DNA from: Algoriphagus marincola DSM 16067 | GTDB taxonomy: Bacteria; Bacteroidota; Bacteroidia; Cytophagales; Cyclobacteriaceae | Reading direction: 5' to 3' | DNA length: 64,000 nucleotides | NCBI RefSeq assembly: GCF_000429405.1 | Contig: NZ_AUBU01000003.1 | Coordinates: 496,001 to 560,000 of the forward strand | In this document: piece after piece, positions 43,343-52,773 of the stretch | Position numbering within the stretch: position 1 is the stretch's first letter | Layout of the letters: every line of letters starts with the position of its first letter | Notes under the pieces: model-generated | Seen by the model: only the letters and a program-made list of their open reading frames with translations | Databases searched by the model: none | Told to the model about the DNA's origin: nothing | Position numbers and translations under genes: made by a program

Positions 43343-45421
43343 TTATTTCATTTTTATTTCAAAATTATGATAAAGGTAATCTGCCCTCAAGTAAAGCTTT
43401 TTCCCACTTGAATCTACCCGATAGCTTTTTCGAATTTTATAAAACCTGAATGGCCCGACCTCATTGAAGCCGATATTTTCAACAAGACTTCGGTGATCTT
43501 TCAGTTGAATTTCGGTTCCTAGAATCAAATTCGTCTCGATATCCAAATAATACCACCAAATATCTCCATCTGGACCATAATTAACTCGAAGAGTTTTGGC
43601 CAGACCCAAAGGTGTCTCTCGAATTCCCTCAGAACTCCATTCAGAACCTTCTTCGTTCATCAAATTCCAGGGCTGGGCAAATGCATAAAAGGCCGCTTCG
43701 AAATCACTTCGTTTACTTTCTAGAAAATCCCTGTTTGAGATCTCATTTCCACCAATCGAATAAGAGATTTGATCATCTTTCATTGATAAAATATGCACTA
43801 CCGAATCCTGAGTCCAGGATATACTTCCAGAAAGGGAAGGATTAAATCGAAAAACAATTTGGTGGTCCGTTTCCTTTTCGACTCCTCCATCTTCGAGGAG
43901 CAGCTTGGTCCACTTTCTAAAGGAAACTTGCTCTAAATTATCCCAATTGTCTTGTCCTCCATGCGCTTCGATGCTATCAGAGAGAAATAATTTTGCTTCT
44001 CTTTTTTCCTTTGGAACACAGGAAAATGAAAGTATAATAATAGCCAATACAAGACCGGATGTGACTTTTTTTAGGTACATTTTTTTATTCAATTGATCCC
44101 GAAACTTAGGAATAAAATCCCAAGCTAAAGCCACAAGAAGCAGTCCGTATTCTAAAAACAGCAGACCGAAGGACTCATTGACCGGCTCTTGATGGTAGGC
44201 TGCATAGGAGAAAATAATTGAAAAGCTCCAAACTATCCCAAAAATTCGACCATTGAACAAGGAAAGTCCAACCAAGGGAATAGCGTACCAAGGATGAACT
44301 ACTGGCTGCAAAACCAAATAGACTAAGTAAATCAGGCTCCAAAAATCCACAAAGTGTAAAAGCCTTTGGGTTTTGATTCTTGAGCTGAGATAAAAGATAG
44401 CACCCATCGTAATGACCGAAAGCAATTTGGTCAGGATCGCAATGGTATTGTATCCCTCTATCCAATACCCCACCTCTCTTGCGAGATAGTAAACCGAGGC
44501 ATTGAATTCAAATTTCCCTTGATAGAGACTCAATGTATCCAAGAAATTGCCCCAGGCATCTTGCCAAACCAAAGGCAAGAAAGCGATAAATAGACCTAAG
44601 AGAGCTCCTATCCAAAAAAAGGCATGAATACGTGTTCTCCTAAAAAAAAGAAGGCTAGGCACTAAAATCAAAGGAACCAATTTGACTCCCACTGCTAAAG
44701 ACCAAAAGAGACCTGAAATAAATTTTCGATGTCTGACAAGCGCCCAAATACTCGCAAGCAATAAGAAAAGCACAATCCCTTCAAAGTGAAGGTTGACAGT
44801 AATTTCCTGAATTATAAAAGGATTCAACCAATAGAAAATAATCCGTCGAAAGGGGACAGAAAAAGCCTTAAAAAGCCTGAGAAAAAGCAAAAGAACTCCG
44901 ACTTCGAAGACGATCAAAATCAACCGGAGAACCTGAATACCTGTGAATAGATTGTTGTCAGCGATTTTGGATGAAATGCCAAATATCAATTGATTCAAGG
45001 GTGGATAAACCGAAAAATAATCGGGTGAATTGAGTAGTGGGTACGCGGTTTGAAAAAACTGATAATCTTTTTCTGCTACTTCTACAGAATCCAACAATTG
45101 AGTGGGGGTAAATCGGTAAGGGTTCTCTCCTAAAAGCACTATTTCACCATCCCAGAGAAATCGGACATAATCCTCGGACCAGCTAGGTACAGCACCCAAC
45201 ATCCCCAAGCGGAGTACTAGGCCCAGGAAAAATACCCAAATCCAGTTTTTAAGCTGTCTCCATTGCCAAAAAAGACCGAGCATAGCCAAAAAGCTTAATA
45301 AAAATGTCAGGAATAAAATCGTGAAACTTTCCCGAGGGATCAGATAACCCATCAGGAGATTACCCAGAACTAGGACAAGCAAAAAGATTGCTGTCAAAAA
45401 GTGGTTTCCAGTACCTTTCAC
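43343..45421 (-). CDS. GT-C glycosyltransferase fused to a DUF6503-like lipoprotein
   Basis: A 692-residue protein from the GTG at 45421, which overlaps the previous stop as GTGA; an earlier TTG would overlap that gene by 55 nt. Residues about 1-447 are a polytopic GT-C enzyme (about 10-12 helices) with the first-loop acidic pattern SWSEDYVRFLWDGEIVL and NPYRFTP, like polyprenyl-phosphate-mannose-dependent mannosyltransferases. Residues 448-692 begin MYLKKVTSGLVLAIIILSFSC, an intact lipoprotein signal peptide, and then form a 245-residue DUF6503-like protein. The ATG at 44080 follows an A7 run, and loss of one A would end the first protein six bases later. It may be a true fusion, two genes joined by an indel or sequence error, or a slippage site. 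Confidence 0.85.
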   Translation of the reverse strand: MKGTGNHFLTAIFLLVLVLGNLLMGYLIPRESFTILFLTFLLSFLAMLGLFWQWRQLKNWIWVFFLGLVLRLGMLGAVPSWSEDYVRFLWDGEIVLLGENPYRFTPTQLLDSVEVAEKDYQFFQTAYPLLNSPDYFSVYPPLNQLIFGISSKIADNNLFTGIQVLRLILIVFEVGVLLLFLRLFKAFSVPFRRIIFYWLNPFIIQEITVNLHFEGIVLFLLLASIWALVRHRKFISGLFWSLAVGVKLVPLILVPSLLFFRRTRIHAFFWIGALLGLFIAFLPLVWQDAWGNFLDTLSLYQGKFEFNASVYYLAREVGYWIEGYNTIAILTKLLSVITMGAIFYLSSRIKTQRLLHFVDFWSLIYLVYLVLQPVVHPWYAIPLVGLSLFNGRIFGIVWSFSIIFSYAAYHQEPVNESFGLLFLEYGLLLVALAWDFIPKFRDQLNKKMYLKKVTSGLVLAIIILSFSCVPKEKREAKLFLSDSIEAHGGQDNWDNLEQVSFRKWTKLLLEDGGVEKETDHQIVFRFNPSLSGSISWTQDSVVHILSMKDDQISYSIGGNEISNRDFLESKRSDFEAAFYAFAQPWNLMNEEGSEWSSEGIRETPLGLAKTLRVNYGPDGDIWWYYLDIETNLILGTEIQLKDHRSLVENIGFNEVGPFRFYKIRKSYRVDSSGKKLYLRADYLYHNFEIKMK

Positions 45422-46299
45422 AATCCCAATTCTTTTCGAATAGACTCGTGAATCAGACCATTTTTGGTCCAATAGTCAAGCTTTTGATGATTTCTCCGGG
45501 TAGCCGTGGTACTCTCAAGCTGCCCATTCTCCTTAACTTGAATTTCTTCCCAGCTGACAATTTCGAATGGAAATGACTCTTTGAACTGGACTTTTAAAGT
45601 TCTTCCCAATTCGGGGTATTCAACCACAAACTGATTAGTTTGATTTCCGAGTTCCTCCAACTCAATCTTCGCTCTATAAGCTTTCAATTCGATATGAGAA
45701 AATCGCTGATAAGTCAGAGAAGGAATCAGTCTTCGATCACCAGTAATGACTAAATCGGGGTTTAGTCGAATTAAATTAAAAATCTCATCCTCTGTTTGAG
45801 CATCAATCTTGAGGGTTTGATCGCCCTCAGATTCAAAGTATGAAAAGAGATTTGCTTGGTAAGCTGCATTTTTCCAATTCATCTGAATAAATGCCTGTCC
45901 ACACCATTCTATCATGGTCTGTGTGAGTTTGTAGGCCGGAAGATCCTCATTCACAGGGGTAAAGACGCTTAGCATCGTATGATAAGGGTAAACACCCGTG
46001 ACAAAATCTCGGGTCATATTCAGTTTTAGCACCTTACGAGCATCAGCTCCAGCATTCTGAGGATCATCGAGTTTGACCTGCTTGGATTTTGAAAAATCCT
46101 CAGTTACAAAAATCATCACTGCCTTCCCTTCTCGAGGCTCCCCATATCGATACTGCTTTAGATCAAAAACATTCAATTCGGCTTGACCCTGATACCAATA
46201 TTTTCCAAAGGCGTCCATATCCACATTTTCTCTGGAAGCGGTACCACAAGAGATCAGAAGACAAGAAAAAAACAATAAAGTATAAAGTCGGGTAAGCAT
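45418..46299 (-). CDS. Unrecognised lipoprotein
   Basis: A 293-residue lipoprotein (MLTRLYTLLFFSCLLISCG, Cys18). The mature part is rich in strands and has the notable segments FGKYWYQGQAELNVFDLKQYRYGE and MIEWCGQAFIQMNWKNAAYQ. I do not recognise a family. The conserved place between a GT-C enzyme and a Dpm1-like GT2 suggests an envelope role with the glycan genes. It starts 10 nt after the GT2 stop. Confidence 0.85.
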   Translation of the reverse strand: MLTRLYTLLFFSCLLISCGTASRENVDMDAFGKYWYQGQAELNVFDLKQYRYGEPREGKAVMIFVTEDFSKSKQVKLDDPQNAGADARKVLKLNMTRDFVTGVYPYHTMLSVFTPVNEDLPAYKLTQTMIEWCGQAFIQMNWKNAAYQANLFSYFESEGDQTLKIDAQTEDEIFNLIRLNPDLVITGDRRLIPSLTYQRFSHIELKAYRAKIELEELGNQTNQFVVEYPELGRTLKVQFKESFPFEIVSWEEIQVKENGQLESTTATRRNHQKLDYWTKNGLIHESIRKELGL

Positions 46300-46309
46300 A
46301 ACATCTATT

Positions 46310-47011
46310 TCATTCAGGAGATCTATACTTAAAAATGGTCAAAATTATCTTATATCCCGCACCAATCACTCCTTTAACCGTCCCGCTTACTTTAGACTGA
46401 CCTATTCGTTTTCTGTAGCGAACCGGAATTTCAAGATAGCGTAGGCCTTTTTGATGCGCTTTGATTTGCATTTCTATGGTCCATCCAAAGTTTTCATCCC
46501 GCATGCCTAGCCTCATCAGCGAATCCCATCGAATTGCCCGAAAAGGTCCCAAATCAGAAAAATAGGCTCCCTGAACAAGCCGCATCAAGCGGGTCGCCAA
46601 CCAATTTCCAAAAACCTGCGGAAATGTCATTGATCCGGATTCCCGCACTCCATTTGCTCTCGACCCCAAAACAAAATCAGCTTCACCCTTGGCTATGGGT
46701 TCTAAGAGTAGGGTCATTTCTTCAGGGTAATCACTGTAATCTCCATCCAGAAATACAACCACATCAGGGGCTTGAGTTTGTTGACTGATCCAATCCATAG
46801 CCGTCAAACAAGCTTTTCCATAGCCTTTTTGGGGTTCAAATACGACAACAGCTCCATGACTTTTGGCTACTGCAGCTGTAGAATCTTTTGAATTATTATT
46901 GGCCACTACGACATTTCGTACCAGCGAAGGTATTTCCTGAATGACTTTCCCAATAGACTTCTCTTCATTGTAGGCAGGGATGACCACATCCACAATCAAA
47001 TCCTTCTTCAT
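46310..47011 (-). CDS. GT2 glycosyltransferase, polyprenyl-phosphate sugar synthase-like
   Basis: A 233-residue GT-A enzyme without membrane helices: VVIPAYNEEKSIGKVI at the N-terminus, NNNSKDST, and the metal-binding FLDGDYSDYPEEM (DxD-like, about residues 89-101). Length and lack of TM segments fit Dpm1-like synthases that charge polyprenyl phosphate with mannose or glucose, the donor used by GT-C enzymes such as the one encoded at 43343-45421. The specific sugar is not visible. Confidence 0.9.
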   Translation of the reverse strand: MKKDLIVDVVIPAYNEEKSIGKVIQEIPSLVRNVVVANNNSKDSTAAVAKSHGAVVVFEPQKGYGKACLTAMDWISQQTQAPDVVVFLDGDYSDYPEEMTLLLEPIAKGEADFVLGSRANGVRESGSMTFPQVFGNWLATRLMRLVQGAYFSDLGPFRAIRWDSLMRLGMRDENFGWTIEMQIKAHQKGLRYLEIPVRYRKRIGQSKVSGTVKGVIGAGYKIILTIFKYRSPE

Positions 47012-47014
47012 AAA

Positions 47015-48484
47015 TTATTTCCCCAAACTATAGGACCGAAACGAGGTGAAAAAAACAAGGCCATATCCAAATGCGAGCATGGCATGAAAAGGTAAAAACA
47101 GATAGTAGCCAGACTGTATAGCCAAAATGACCATCACCAAAAAGATTAATGCAAGAAATCCCTCTGCCCAGGTAGTCGCAGGCATAGGGAACTTCAAGTA
47201 AAGGTTATTTCGAAGGCTGGATTTTCTTGACTCAAGGTTGAACTTTGGAGTCCTGACAAATGGAGATTTCTTGCCTGTCAAGCCTTCCCAAACTGCTTGG
47301 GAATTGTGAACTGCCATCCCCATAGACACGGAAAGAAACAGCGGAAGAATAAAAATAGCTTCTAGCAGGGATTTAAAGAATCCCTTTTTGGAATAAAAAT
47401 AGGAGATCAGGTAAACCAAAGCGATGATCACAAAACCTATCAAGAAAATACCAGCAAATTGGGTCCATCTGGTGCTAATGAAACCCTGGAAACCCATCCA
47501 CCAAACTGCTATACTCGCCAAGCTTACAGCCAAAATCACCAAGAAAATACTGCTATTAAACAGATGCGCCATGGCGTGCAACTTGGTTTTGACCGGCAAA
47601 TCAGCTTGGAGTACAGATGATGCATGCTTTTTGGCACACTCAGCCCCACCCTTATTCCAGCGAAACTGCTGAGACTTGATGGCTGACATGATTGGTGGAA
47701 GTTCGGCAGGCGATTCGATCTCAGGTCTGTAAATGAACTTCCATCCCTTCTTTTGTGCCCGATAGCTCAAATCCAAATCTTCCGTCAGCGTATCATCTTC
47801 CCAATTGCCGGCATCCAGAATACAATCCTTTCTCCAAACGCCGCCTGTCCCATTGAAGTTAATGAAGGCCCCTAAGGTATTTCGACCTACCTGCTCAATC
47901 AGGAAATGGGCATCTAAAGCAAAAGCTTGGAGGCGGGTCAAAAGCGAATAAGACTCATTGATATGCGTCCATCGTGTTTGAACCATTCCGACCTTTGGAT
48001 TTTGAAAATGAGGGATAGTCTTTTGTAAAAAATCAGGATTTGGAAGAAAATCCGCGTCAAAAATAGCAATAAATTCTCCTTTTGCTTTTTCCAATCCTTC
48101 TTTCAATGCTCCCGCCTTAAATCCCTTCCGGTTTTCCCTGTGAATGTAAACAAAAGGGAAATCAGGGAAACCTTTGATTTTTTCACGAATTAAATCCTGC
48201 GTTTCATCCGTACTATCGTCTAGAACCTGTACTTCAAGCTTGTCAAGTGGGTATTGAATTTTGGTGATCGCTTCAATAAGCCTTTCGGCTACATACTGCT
48301 CATTGAAAATGGGTAATTGTATCGTCACCCTAGGCAAGTCAATGATGTCCTCAGGTTTCGGATTTTTCTTTCTGGCTTTCCATAAATTGAATAACAGATG
48401 ACCCTGCGCCAAAGCATAGCCCAAAATCAACAGCATACCTAGGAGATATACCAATAGAAAGAAGTAAGAAATAAAATCAGGCAT
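47015..48484 (-). CDS. Processive beta-glycan synthase (CslA/cellulose-synthase-like GT2)
   Basis: A 489-residue inner-membrane GT2. One N-terminal helix, then the cytosolic GT domain with the four hallmarks of processive beta-synthases: LDDSTD (89-94), FDADF (142-146), TEDLD (234-238) and QQFRW (272-276), followed by about four to five C-terminal helices. It is closest in layout to CslA-type glucomannan/beta-mannan synthases, without PilZ. The GH113-like mannanase in the same operon supports a mannan-type product. The start overlaps the previous gene by 8 nt. Confidence 0.93.
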   Translation of the reverse strand: MPDFISYFFLLVYLLGMLLILGYALAQGHLLFNLWKARKKNPKPEDIIDLPRVTIQLPIFNEQYVAERLIEAITKIQYPLDKLEVQVLDDSTDETQDLIREKIKGFPDFPFVYIHRENRKGFKAGALKEGLEKAKGEFIAIFDADFLPNPDFLQKTIPHFQNPKVGMVQTRWTHINESYSLLTRLQAFALDAHFLIEQVGRNTLGAFINFNGTGGVWRKDCILDAGNWEDDTLTEDLDLSYRAQKKGWKFIYRPEIESPAELPPIMSAIKSQQFRWNKGGAECAKKHASSVLQADLPVKTKLHAMAHLFNSSIFLVILAVSLASIAVWWMGFQGFISTRWTQFAGIFLIGFVIIALVYLISYFYSKKGFFKSLLEAIFILPLFLSVSMGMAVHNSQAVWEGLTGKKSPFVRTPKFNLESRKSSLRNNLYLKFPMPATTWAEGFLALIFLVMVILAIQSGYYLFLPFHAMLAFGYGLVFFTSFRSYSLGK

Positions 48485-50021
48485 TGAGTTTTACAGAATC
48501 ATTGCCAATCAAAATCGGCATTTCATTGATTCGGCCCTCCTCAGGACCATTTTCGAGTTTCAGTACGCCACGCGGACAGACAGCAGAGCAAACTCCGCAA
48601 CCCACGCAGGAAGAGCGGACTATATTTTGACCCCTTTGGGCATACCATCGCACATCGATTCCCATCTCACAATAGGTCGAGCAGTTTCCACATGAGATAC
48701 ATTGACCTCCATTAGTAGTAATTCGAAATCTAGACTTGAATCGCTGCACCATACCCAAGTAAGCAGCCAAGGGGCAGCCAAATCGACACCATACCCGATT
48801 ACCCATAAATGGATAAAATCCTGTCCCAACTACTCCTGCAAACGCAGATCCGATTGCAAAGCCATAAAATGAATGAAGCTGATTGGTCACATTTCCAAGA
48901 AAGCTGAATGCTGAAAAGTAATTGGCAATCGTAAGAGCGGTCATCACTACCGCCAAAACCAATACTCCGTGAATCAAATAGCGCTCGATTTTCCAGGATT
49001 TTAGGGATTTATCTGAAAGCTGCCGGTAAGGATCTCCCACGGTCTCCGCCAATCCGCCACATCCACAAACCCACGAACAGTACCATCGCTTTCCGTAGAA
49101 ATAAGTGAATAAAGGCACTCCAACTACAATCAATAGTATTCCCCAAATCAGCATAAACATCCCGATTGCCCCTGAGCTGGTTAAGGTCTCTATTCGATAA
49201 TCATAGAAAAATGAATAGTCAAGTGGCCAAATATTCTTGAAGTCAAAGTAAGGCTTATTCAACAAGACAAGGATTTCAGGAATCAAAAAAGCGAATGCAG
49301 TCTGGAAAAACATAACAGAAGCAGTGCGGATTTGCTGGTATCGATTTCCCCGATATTTCCTAAACATCCGTACTCCCATTACCAAAATGGCAAGTGTATA
49401 AATCAATCCATACAAAAACCACTGACTTGCAGAATTGCCTGATAGAATAAGACTCAAAGGCTCCACCATCCAAACCAGATTAACCATGTAAGCTGGAAAC
49501 CAATACAAAATCACATAAAAGAGGATCAAGTAGCTTCCTGTCAACATGCCAAGCCAACCTCTATTTTTCATTTTGGAATGAAAAATCCCATTGTTCTTAA
49601 TCCCTTCAGGCTCTCCTTTAAATTTTGGAAAATTATAAAAAAGTCCTCCGAGTACAGTCAGGCCAATACTTACAAAAAGGAAAAGCCAGGGATGGTTTTG
49701 AACTGGACTTGAAAGAGAAGCTTTAGCCAAAGGAAAACTGTAATCATCCCAAATGACTTGGTCCCAGTTGGATTCAGCTTTTAGCTCGGAATTGTAGTCA
49801 TCTACTCGTTGATTAAGCTCCCGAATGAAACTGAATGAACTTGAGTACTCCTTATCATACATGGGCTCCAATAACTCTTTCATCTTTTCTTGATGAATAT
49901 CCTTAGTATTGTCAAGCACAATCGCCTCAGAAATGGTGTATTCACCCAAAAAGGGAATGACTGTGAATGCCAGTAATCCTGTCAGAAATAAGGTTAGCCC
50001 GATTAGTTGAATGTACTTCAT
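48477..50021 (-). CDS. NosR-like membrane-bound 4Fe-4S protein
   Basis: A 514-residue integral membrane protein with about seven or more helices, and a cytosolic C-terminal pair of [4Fe-4S] sites: CISCGNCSTYCEMG (about 438-452) and CVGCGVCSAVCPRGV. A third Cys group CSWVCGCGG (about 315-323) in a loop and FGCPLA match NosR/RdxA-type electron carriers. It probably moves electrons across or at the membrane, fed by the flavin oxidoreductase encoded just upstream (ATGA overlap). The final acceptor is not evident. Confidence 0.88.
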   Translation of the reverse strand: MKYIQLIGLTLFLTGLLAFTVIPFLGEYTISEAIVLDNTKDIHQEKMKELLEPMYDKEYSSSFSFIRELNQRVDDYNSELKAESNWDQVIWDDYSFPLAKASLSSPVQNHPWLFLFVSIGLTVLGGLFYNFPKFKGEPEGIKNNGIFHSKMKNRGWLGMLTGSYLILFYVILYWFPAYMVNLVWMVEPLSLILSGNSASQWFLYGLIYTLAILVMGVRMFRKYRGNRYQQIRTASVMFFQTAFAFLIPEILVLLNKPYFDFKNIWPLDYSFFYDYRIETLTSSGAIGMFMLIWGILLIVVGVPLFTYFYGKRWYCSWVCGCGGLAETVGDPYRQLSDKSLKSWKIERYLIHGVLVLAVVMTALTIANYFSAFSFLGNVTNQLHSFYGFAIGSAFAGVVGTGFYPFMGNRVWCRFGCPLAAYLGMVQRFKSRFRITTNGGQCISCGNCSTYCEMGIDVRWYAQRGQNIVRSSCVGCGVCSAVCPRGVLKLENGPEEGRINEMPILIGNDSVKLNA

Positions 50022-51373
50022 AGCTTCGCTCCAATCAATCTTTGAAAGAATGAGGGTTTAGAGATTTTCAAGGTAATGTTATTTTCTTCAGCATACTTTC
50101 TCTGGATTGCTGAGATATAAGGTGCGAAAAACTCAGGATCAAAATTAGCCTTATCCAAATTTTGAATCACTTTTTGCCCAGACCACTGTTCGCGGATAGC
50201 TTTATCAAAGAACTCATGTCTAAGCCTAAACCCAAAATTATTCACTCCCAAAATTCTTCCGTCTGAATCACAAAGCATGCGGAAACAGACTTTACCAGAA
50301 CTGTGCTCCCAATAGAAATTTGAGACTTGACTTTCATCCCAATCGGCTGGAACCTGTCCATACGTTTGGTATTCAATATCCAAAAATTTAGCTGAATTGA
50401 ACCAAACACCAGGCTTATAGGGTGTAGGCTTACCCAGAATGGTTTGGGCCAAAGTCTCACCATGCATCCTCCCGGTATACCAGACTTGTTCGATTATATT
50501 TCGGTTTTTATCGGGCTTTTCTCGAAACTGTGCGCAGTCTCCGATAGCAAATACATCCCTGAGATTGGTCTGAAATAAGTGATCAACCAGAATTCCTCTA
50601 TCCAAGTCCAATTCAGTGCCTTTTAGAAAATCCAGGTTTGGACTTACTCCTGCGGTCAAACCTACAAATTGACAGGGAATCTCCTCTCCAGATTTAGTTT
50701 TTACCGCCTTGACTTTCCCACTTCCATCGGATATAATCTCCTCAAGCTCCGTATTGACCCTCAAATCAAAATGATGCTCTCGGATATGCCTTCCTACCAT
50801 TTCTGATTCCTCCTCGGGGAGAATATTTCTCCAAAAACCAGACTCACGAACCAAAAAAGTAACTTCAATATTTTTGTAGGCTAACATTTCAGCCATTTCA
50901 ATTCCAATTAGTCCTCCCCCAACGATCACCGCTTTCTTCACTCCTGATTCGGTGTTCTTTTCCATCAATTCCAAATCCTGTTTGGAATATAGGCCCTGCA
51001 CACCTTTCAAACCCTGACCCGGCCAGCCAAATTTATTAGGCTTAGATCCAGTAGCCAAAACCAATTGGTCGTAATTGATGGTTTTTCCGCTTTGGCATCG
51101 CAGTTTTTTTTCCTTGAAATCCACTTTCTCAACCCAATCTTGAACAAGGTCAATCCGGTTTTTCTCCCAAAACCAATTCTCATAAGGTTGCGTATGTTCG
51201 AATTTCATGTGCCCCATGTATACATACATCAGGGCTGTTCGGGAAAAGAAATATTTGCTTTCACCGGAGATTACGGTTATTTGAATATTATCATCACCTT
51301 TTCGGAGATGTCGCGCACAGGTGATCCCTGCTATTCCATTACCTAAGATGACAATATGTTTGCTTGGACTCAT
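50018..51373 (-). CDS. NAD(P)/FAD-dependent oxidoreductase
   Basis: A 451-residue flavoprotein of the pyridine-nucleotide-disulfide class. FAD-binding GNGIAGITCARHL (residues about 11-23), LVLATGSKPNKF, NAD-binding VGGGLIGIEMAEML and the late FAD motif DVFAIGDCAQF are all present; no redox CxxxxC disulfide is seen, which points to the ferredoxin/rubredoxin-reductase-like branch. A C-terminal extension (about 330-451) is longer than in plain reductases. Coupled by ATGA to the Fe-S membrane protein, so it likely supplies its electrons. Confidence 0.93.
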   Translation of the reverse strand: MSPSKHIVILGNGIAGITCARHLRKGDDNIQITVISGESKYFFSRTALMYVYMGHMKFEHTQPYENWFWEKNRIDLVQDWVEKVDFKEKKLRCQSGKTINYDQLVLATGSKPNKFGWPGQGLKGVQGLYSKQDLELMEKNTESGVKKAVIVGGGLIGIEMAEMLAYKNIEVTFLVRESGFWRNILPEEESEMVGRHIREHHFDLRVNTELEEIISDGSGKVKAVKTKSGEEIPCQFVGLTAGVSPNLDFLKGTELDLDRGILVDHLFQTNLRDVFAIGDCAQFREKPDKNRNIIEQVWYTGRMHGETLAQTILGKPTPYKPGVWFNSAKFLDIEYQTYGQVPADWDESQVSNFYWEHSSGKVCFRMLCDSDGRILGVNNFGFRLRHEFFDKAIREQWSGQKVIQNLDKANFDPEFFAPYISAIQRKYAEENNITLKISKPSFFQRLIGAKL

Positions 51374-51400
51374 GAAGATTTCTTGATGATCAAAGATAGC

Positions 51401-52153
51401 CTATTCATTTAGACTCCAGTCATAGTCCAGATGACTGATTTTGGCATTGGAAGAGAGTTTGACTTTGGAATATTGGTTTAAAAAATCAATCAAGCTTCCA
51501 TTTTTAGTAAAATCACCCTTGAACCACGAAAATATGGATGAGATTTCAGCCTTATCTTTTGAAATCTTATTTCGCTTAGGGTCATTAATAAATGACTTGG
51601 CTACTTGATCTAATTGCTGATCTATTCTCTCCGGAACAAAAGCTTCATTTAGCAAAGGTGGACAAGAAAATGATGCGCAATTAATAGCAAAGTGAATCCT
51701 AGGTTCTTCAAACTCTTTGCGAAGAATACCATGTTCTATCTCATCTAGACTACTTTCCTGCCCCCCTATTTTGAAAAACTTATAGTGCCAAACATCTTTG
51801 ATAAGGGGAATTTTCAATTTAGGGCCAAGGTCTCGTATGCTTTCTACTGGATAATTATCTGCAATCAGCTTGACGGTAAAAGCATTGTAAGCATTGATCC
51901 AGTAGGCAAGTTGCTCTTCTTCAGACCATTTTTCTCGGTCAGGGGGATTGCTGCTAATGGTTTTGAGGTAGGCTTCCAGCTTTTCCCGATCTCTTATAAA
52001 ACCTCGGTAGTCGACCATTCCATCCTCTTTCACATGCTTACCGAGGAGTTCATTCCAGACACTGTGATCTGGCGGAGTGGTATTGATGCCTCCAAGGTCA
52101 GAAGCTCCACAGGAAAGAAGTGAGAAAACTAAAGCAATCATGAGATTATACAT
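51401..52153 (-). CDS. DUF547 lipoprotein
   Basis: A 250-residue protein with short lipoprotein signal (MYNLMIALVFSLLSC, Cys15). DUF547 features: VDYRGFIRDREKLEAYL, EEQLAYWINAYNAFTVKLI and IHFAINCASFSCPPLLNEAF, whose conserved Cys/His residues hint at a papain-like catalytic site (my inference). It starts 27 nt before the flavin oxidoreductase gene and is probably in the same transcript. Confidence 0.92.
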   Translation of the reverse strand: MYNLMIALVFSLLSCGASDLGGINTTPPDHSVWNELLGKHVKEDGMVDYRGFIRDREKLEAYLKTISSNPPDREKWSEEEQLAYWINAYNAFTVKLIADNYPVESIRDLGPKLKIPLIKDVWHYKFFKIGGQESSLDEIEHGILRKEFEEPRIHFAINCASFSCPPLLNEAFVPERIDQQLDQVAKSFINDPKRNKISKDKAEISSIFSWFKGDFTKNGSLIDFLNQYSKVKLSSNAKISHLDYDWSLNE

Positions 52154-52231
52154 AAATTCATTATTTCTAATTGAAGATTGAATAAAGGTAAAGACTATTA
52201 GAAAAGTGAACCGTCGTCCAGAAGACAGGTT

Positions 52232-52738
52232 TCAATAAACCTTTTCGCCTTTGTTGAGCCATACTCCCCAGGCCCGATTATAAGCATGCACCTTTTCCGT
52301 CTTACCCAGTGAGTCATAAACCGGTAATCCATCATTTACCCATTGGAAGATCCCACCGTAAAGATTTACGACATTGAAGCCCTCTTGGACCAACTTTTTA
52401 CCAATATCCTGAGATCGAGCCCCCACTGAGCAATAAACCAATACAGGTCTTTCAGGATCTAGCTTTTTAAAAACCTCCTCCGAAAAATCATCGTATCCGA
52501 CGCAAATTGCTCCATCCAAATGGCTGACCTCATACTCCTCTTTTTCTCGGGTATCCAAGATTTGGTACTTAGACAGCCTTTCGATTTCATTGGGATAAAT
52601 GACGGGAAAATCTGAATCGTAAAGCGTACTCAGCATGGTCCGATAGGCCAAAGACTGTCCATTGGCTGAGAAGGCCAAAAATGAAATAGTACAGTAAATA
52701 ATGAAAGCTTTAGCAGGCAATAAACATTTTGAAATCAT
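52232..52738 (-). CDS. Exported rhodanese-like protein
   Basis: A 168-residue protein with signal peptide ending SANGQ (about residue 28). The rhodanese domain (about 48-145) has the family start YQILDTREKEEYEVSHLDGAI (in part) and the active-site loop YCSVGARS with Cys103. It should transfer sulfane sulfur or act as a periplasmic thiol sensor. It follows the Crp/Fnr gene by 35 nt. Confidence 0.92.
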   Translation of the reverse strand: MISKCLLPAKAFIIYCTISFLAFSANGQSLAYRTMLSTLYDSDFPVIYPNEIERLSKYQILDTREKEEYEVSHLDGAICVGYDDFSEEVFKKLDPERPVLVYCSVGARSQDIGKKLVQEGFNVVNLYGGIFQWVNDGLPVYDSLGKTEKVHAYNRAWGVWLNKGEKVY

Positions 52739-52773
52739 AAAGCCTAAACCCCAATTTGGCTTGGGAGGTTCTA

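Noticed and set aside
45422-45472. Longer TTG start for the GT-C fusion
   Set aside because: It adds a polar tail and a 55-nt overlap; the GTG at 45421 gives the same GTGA junction seen at 41376.
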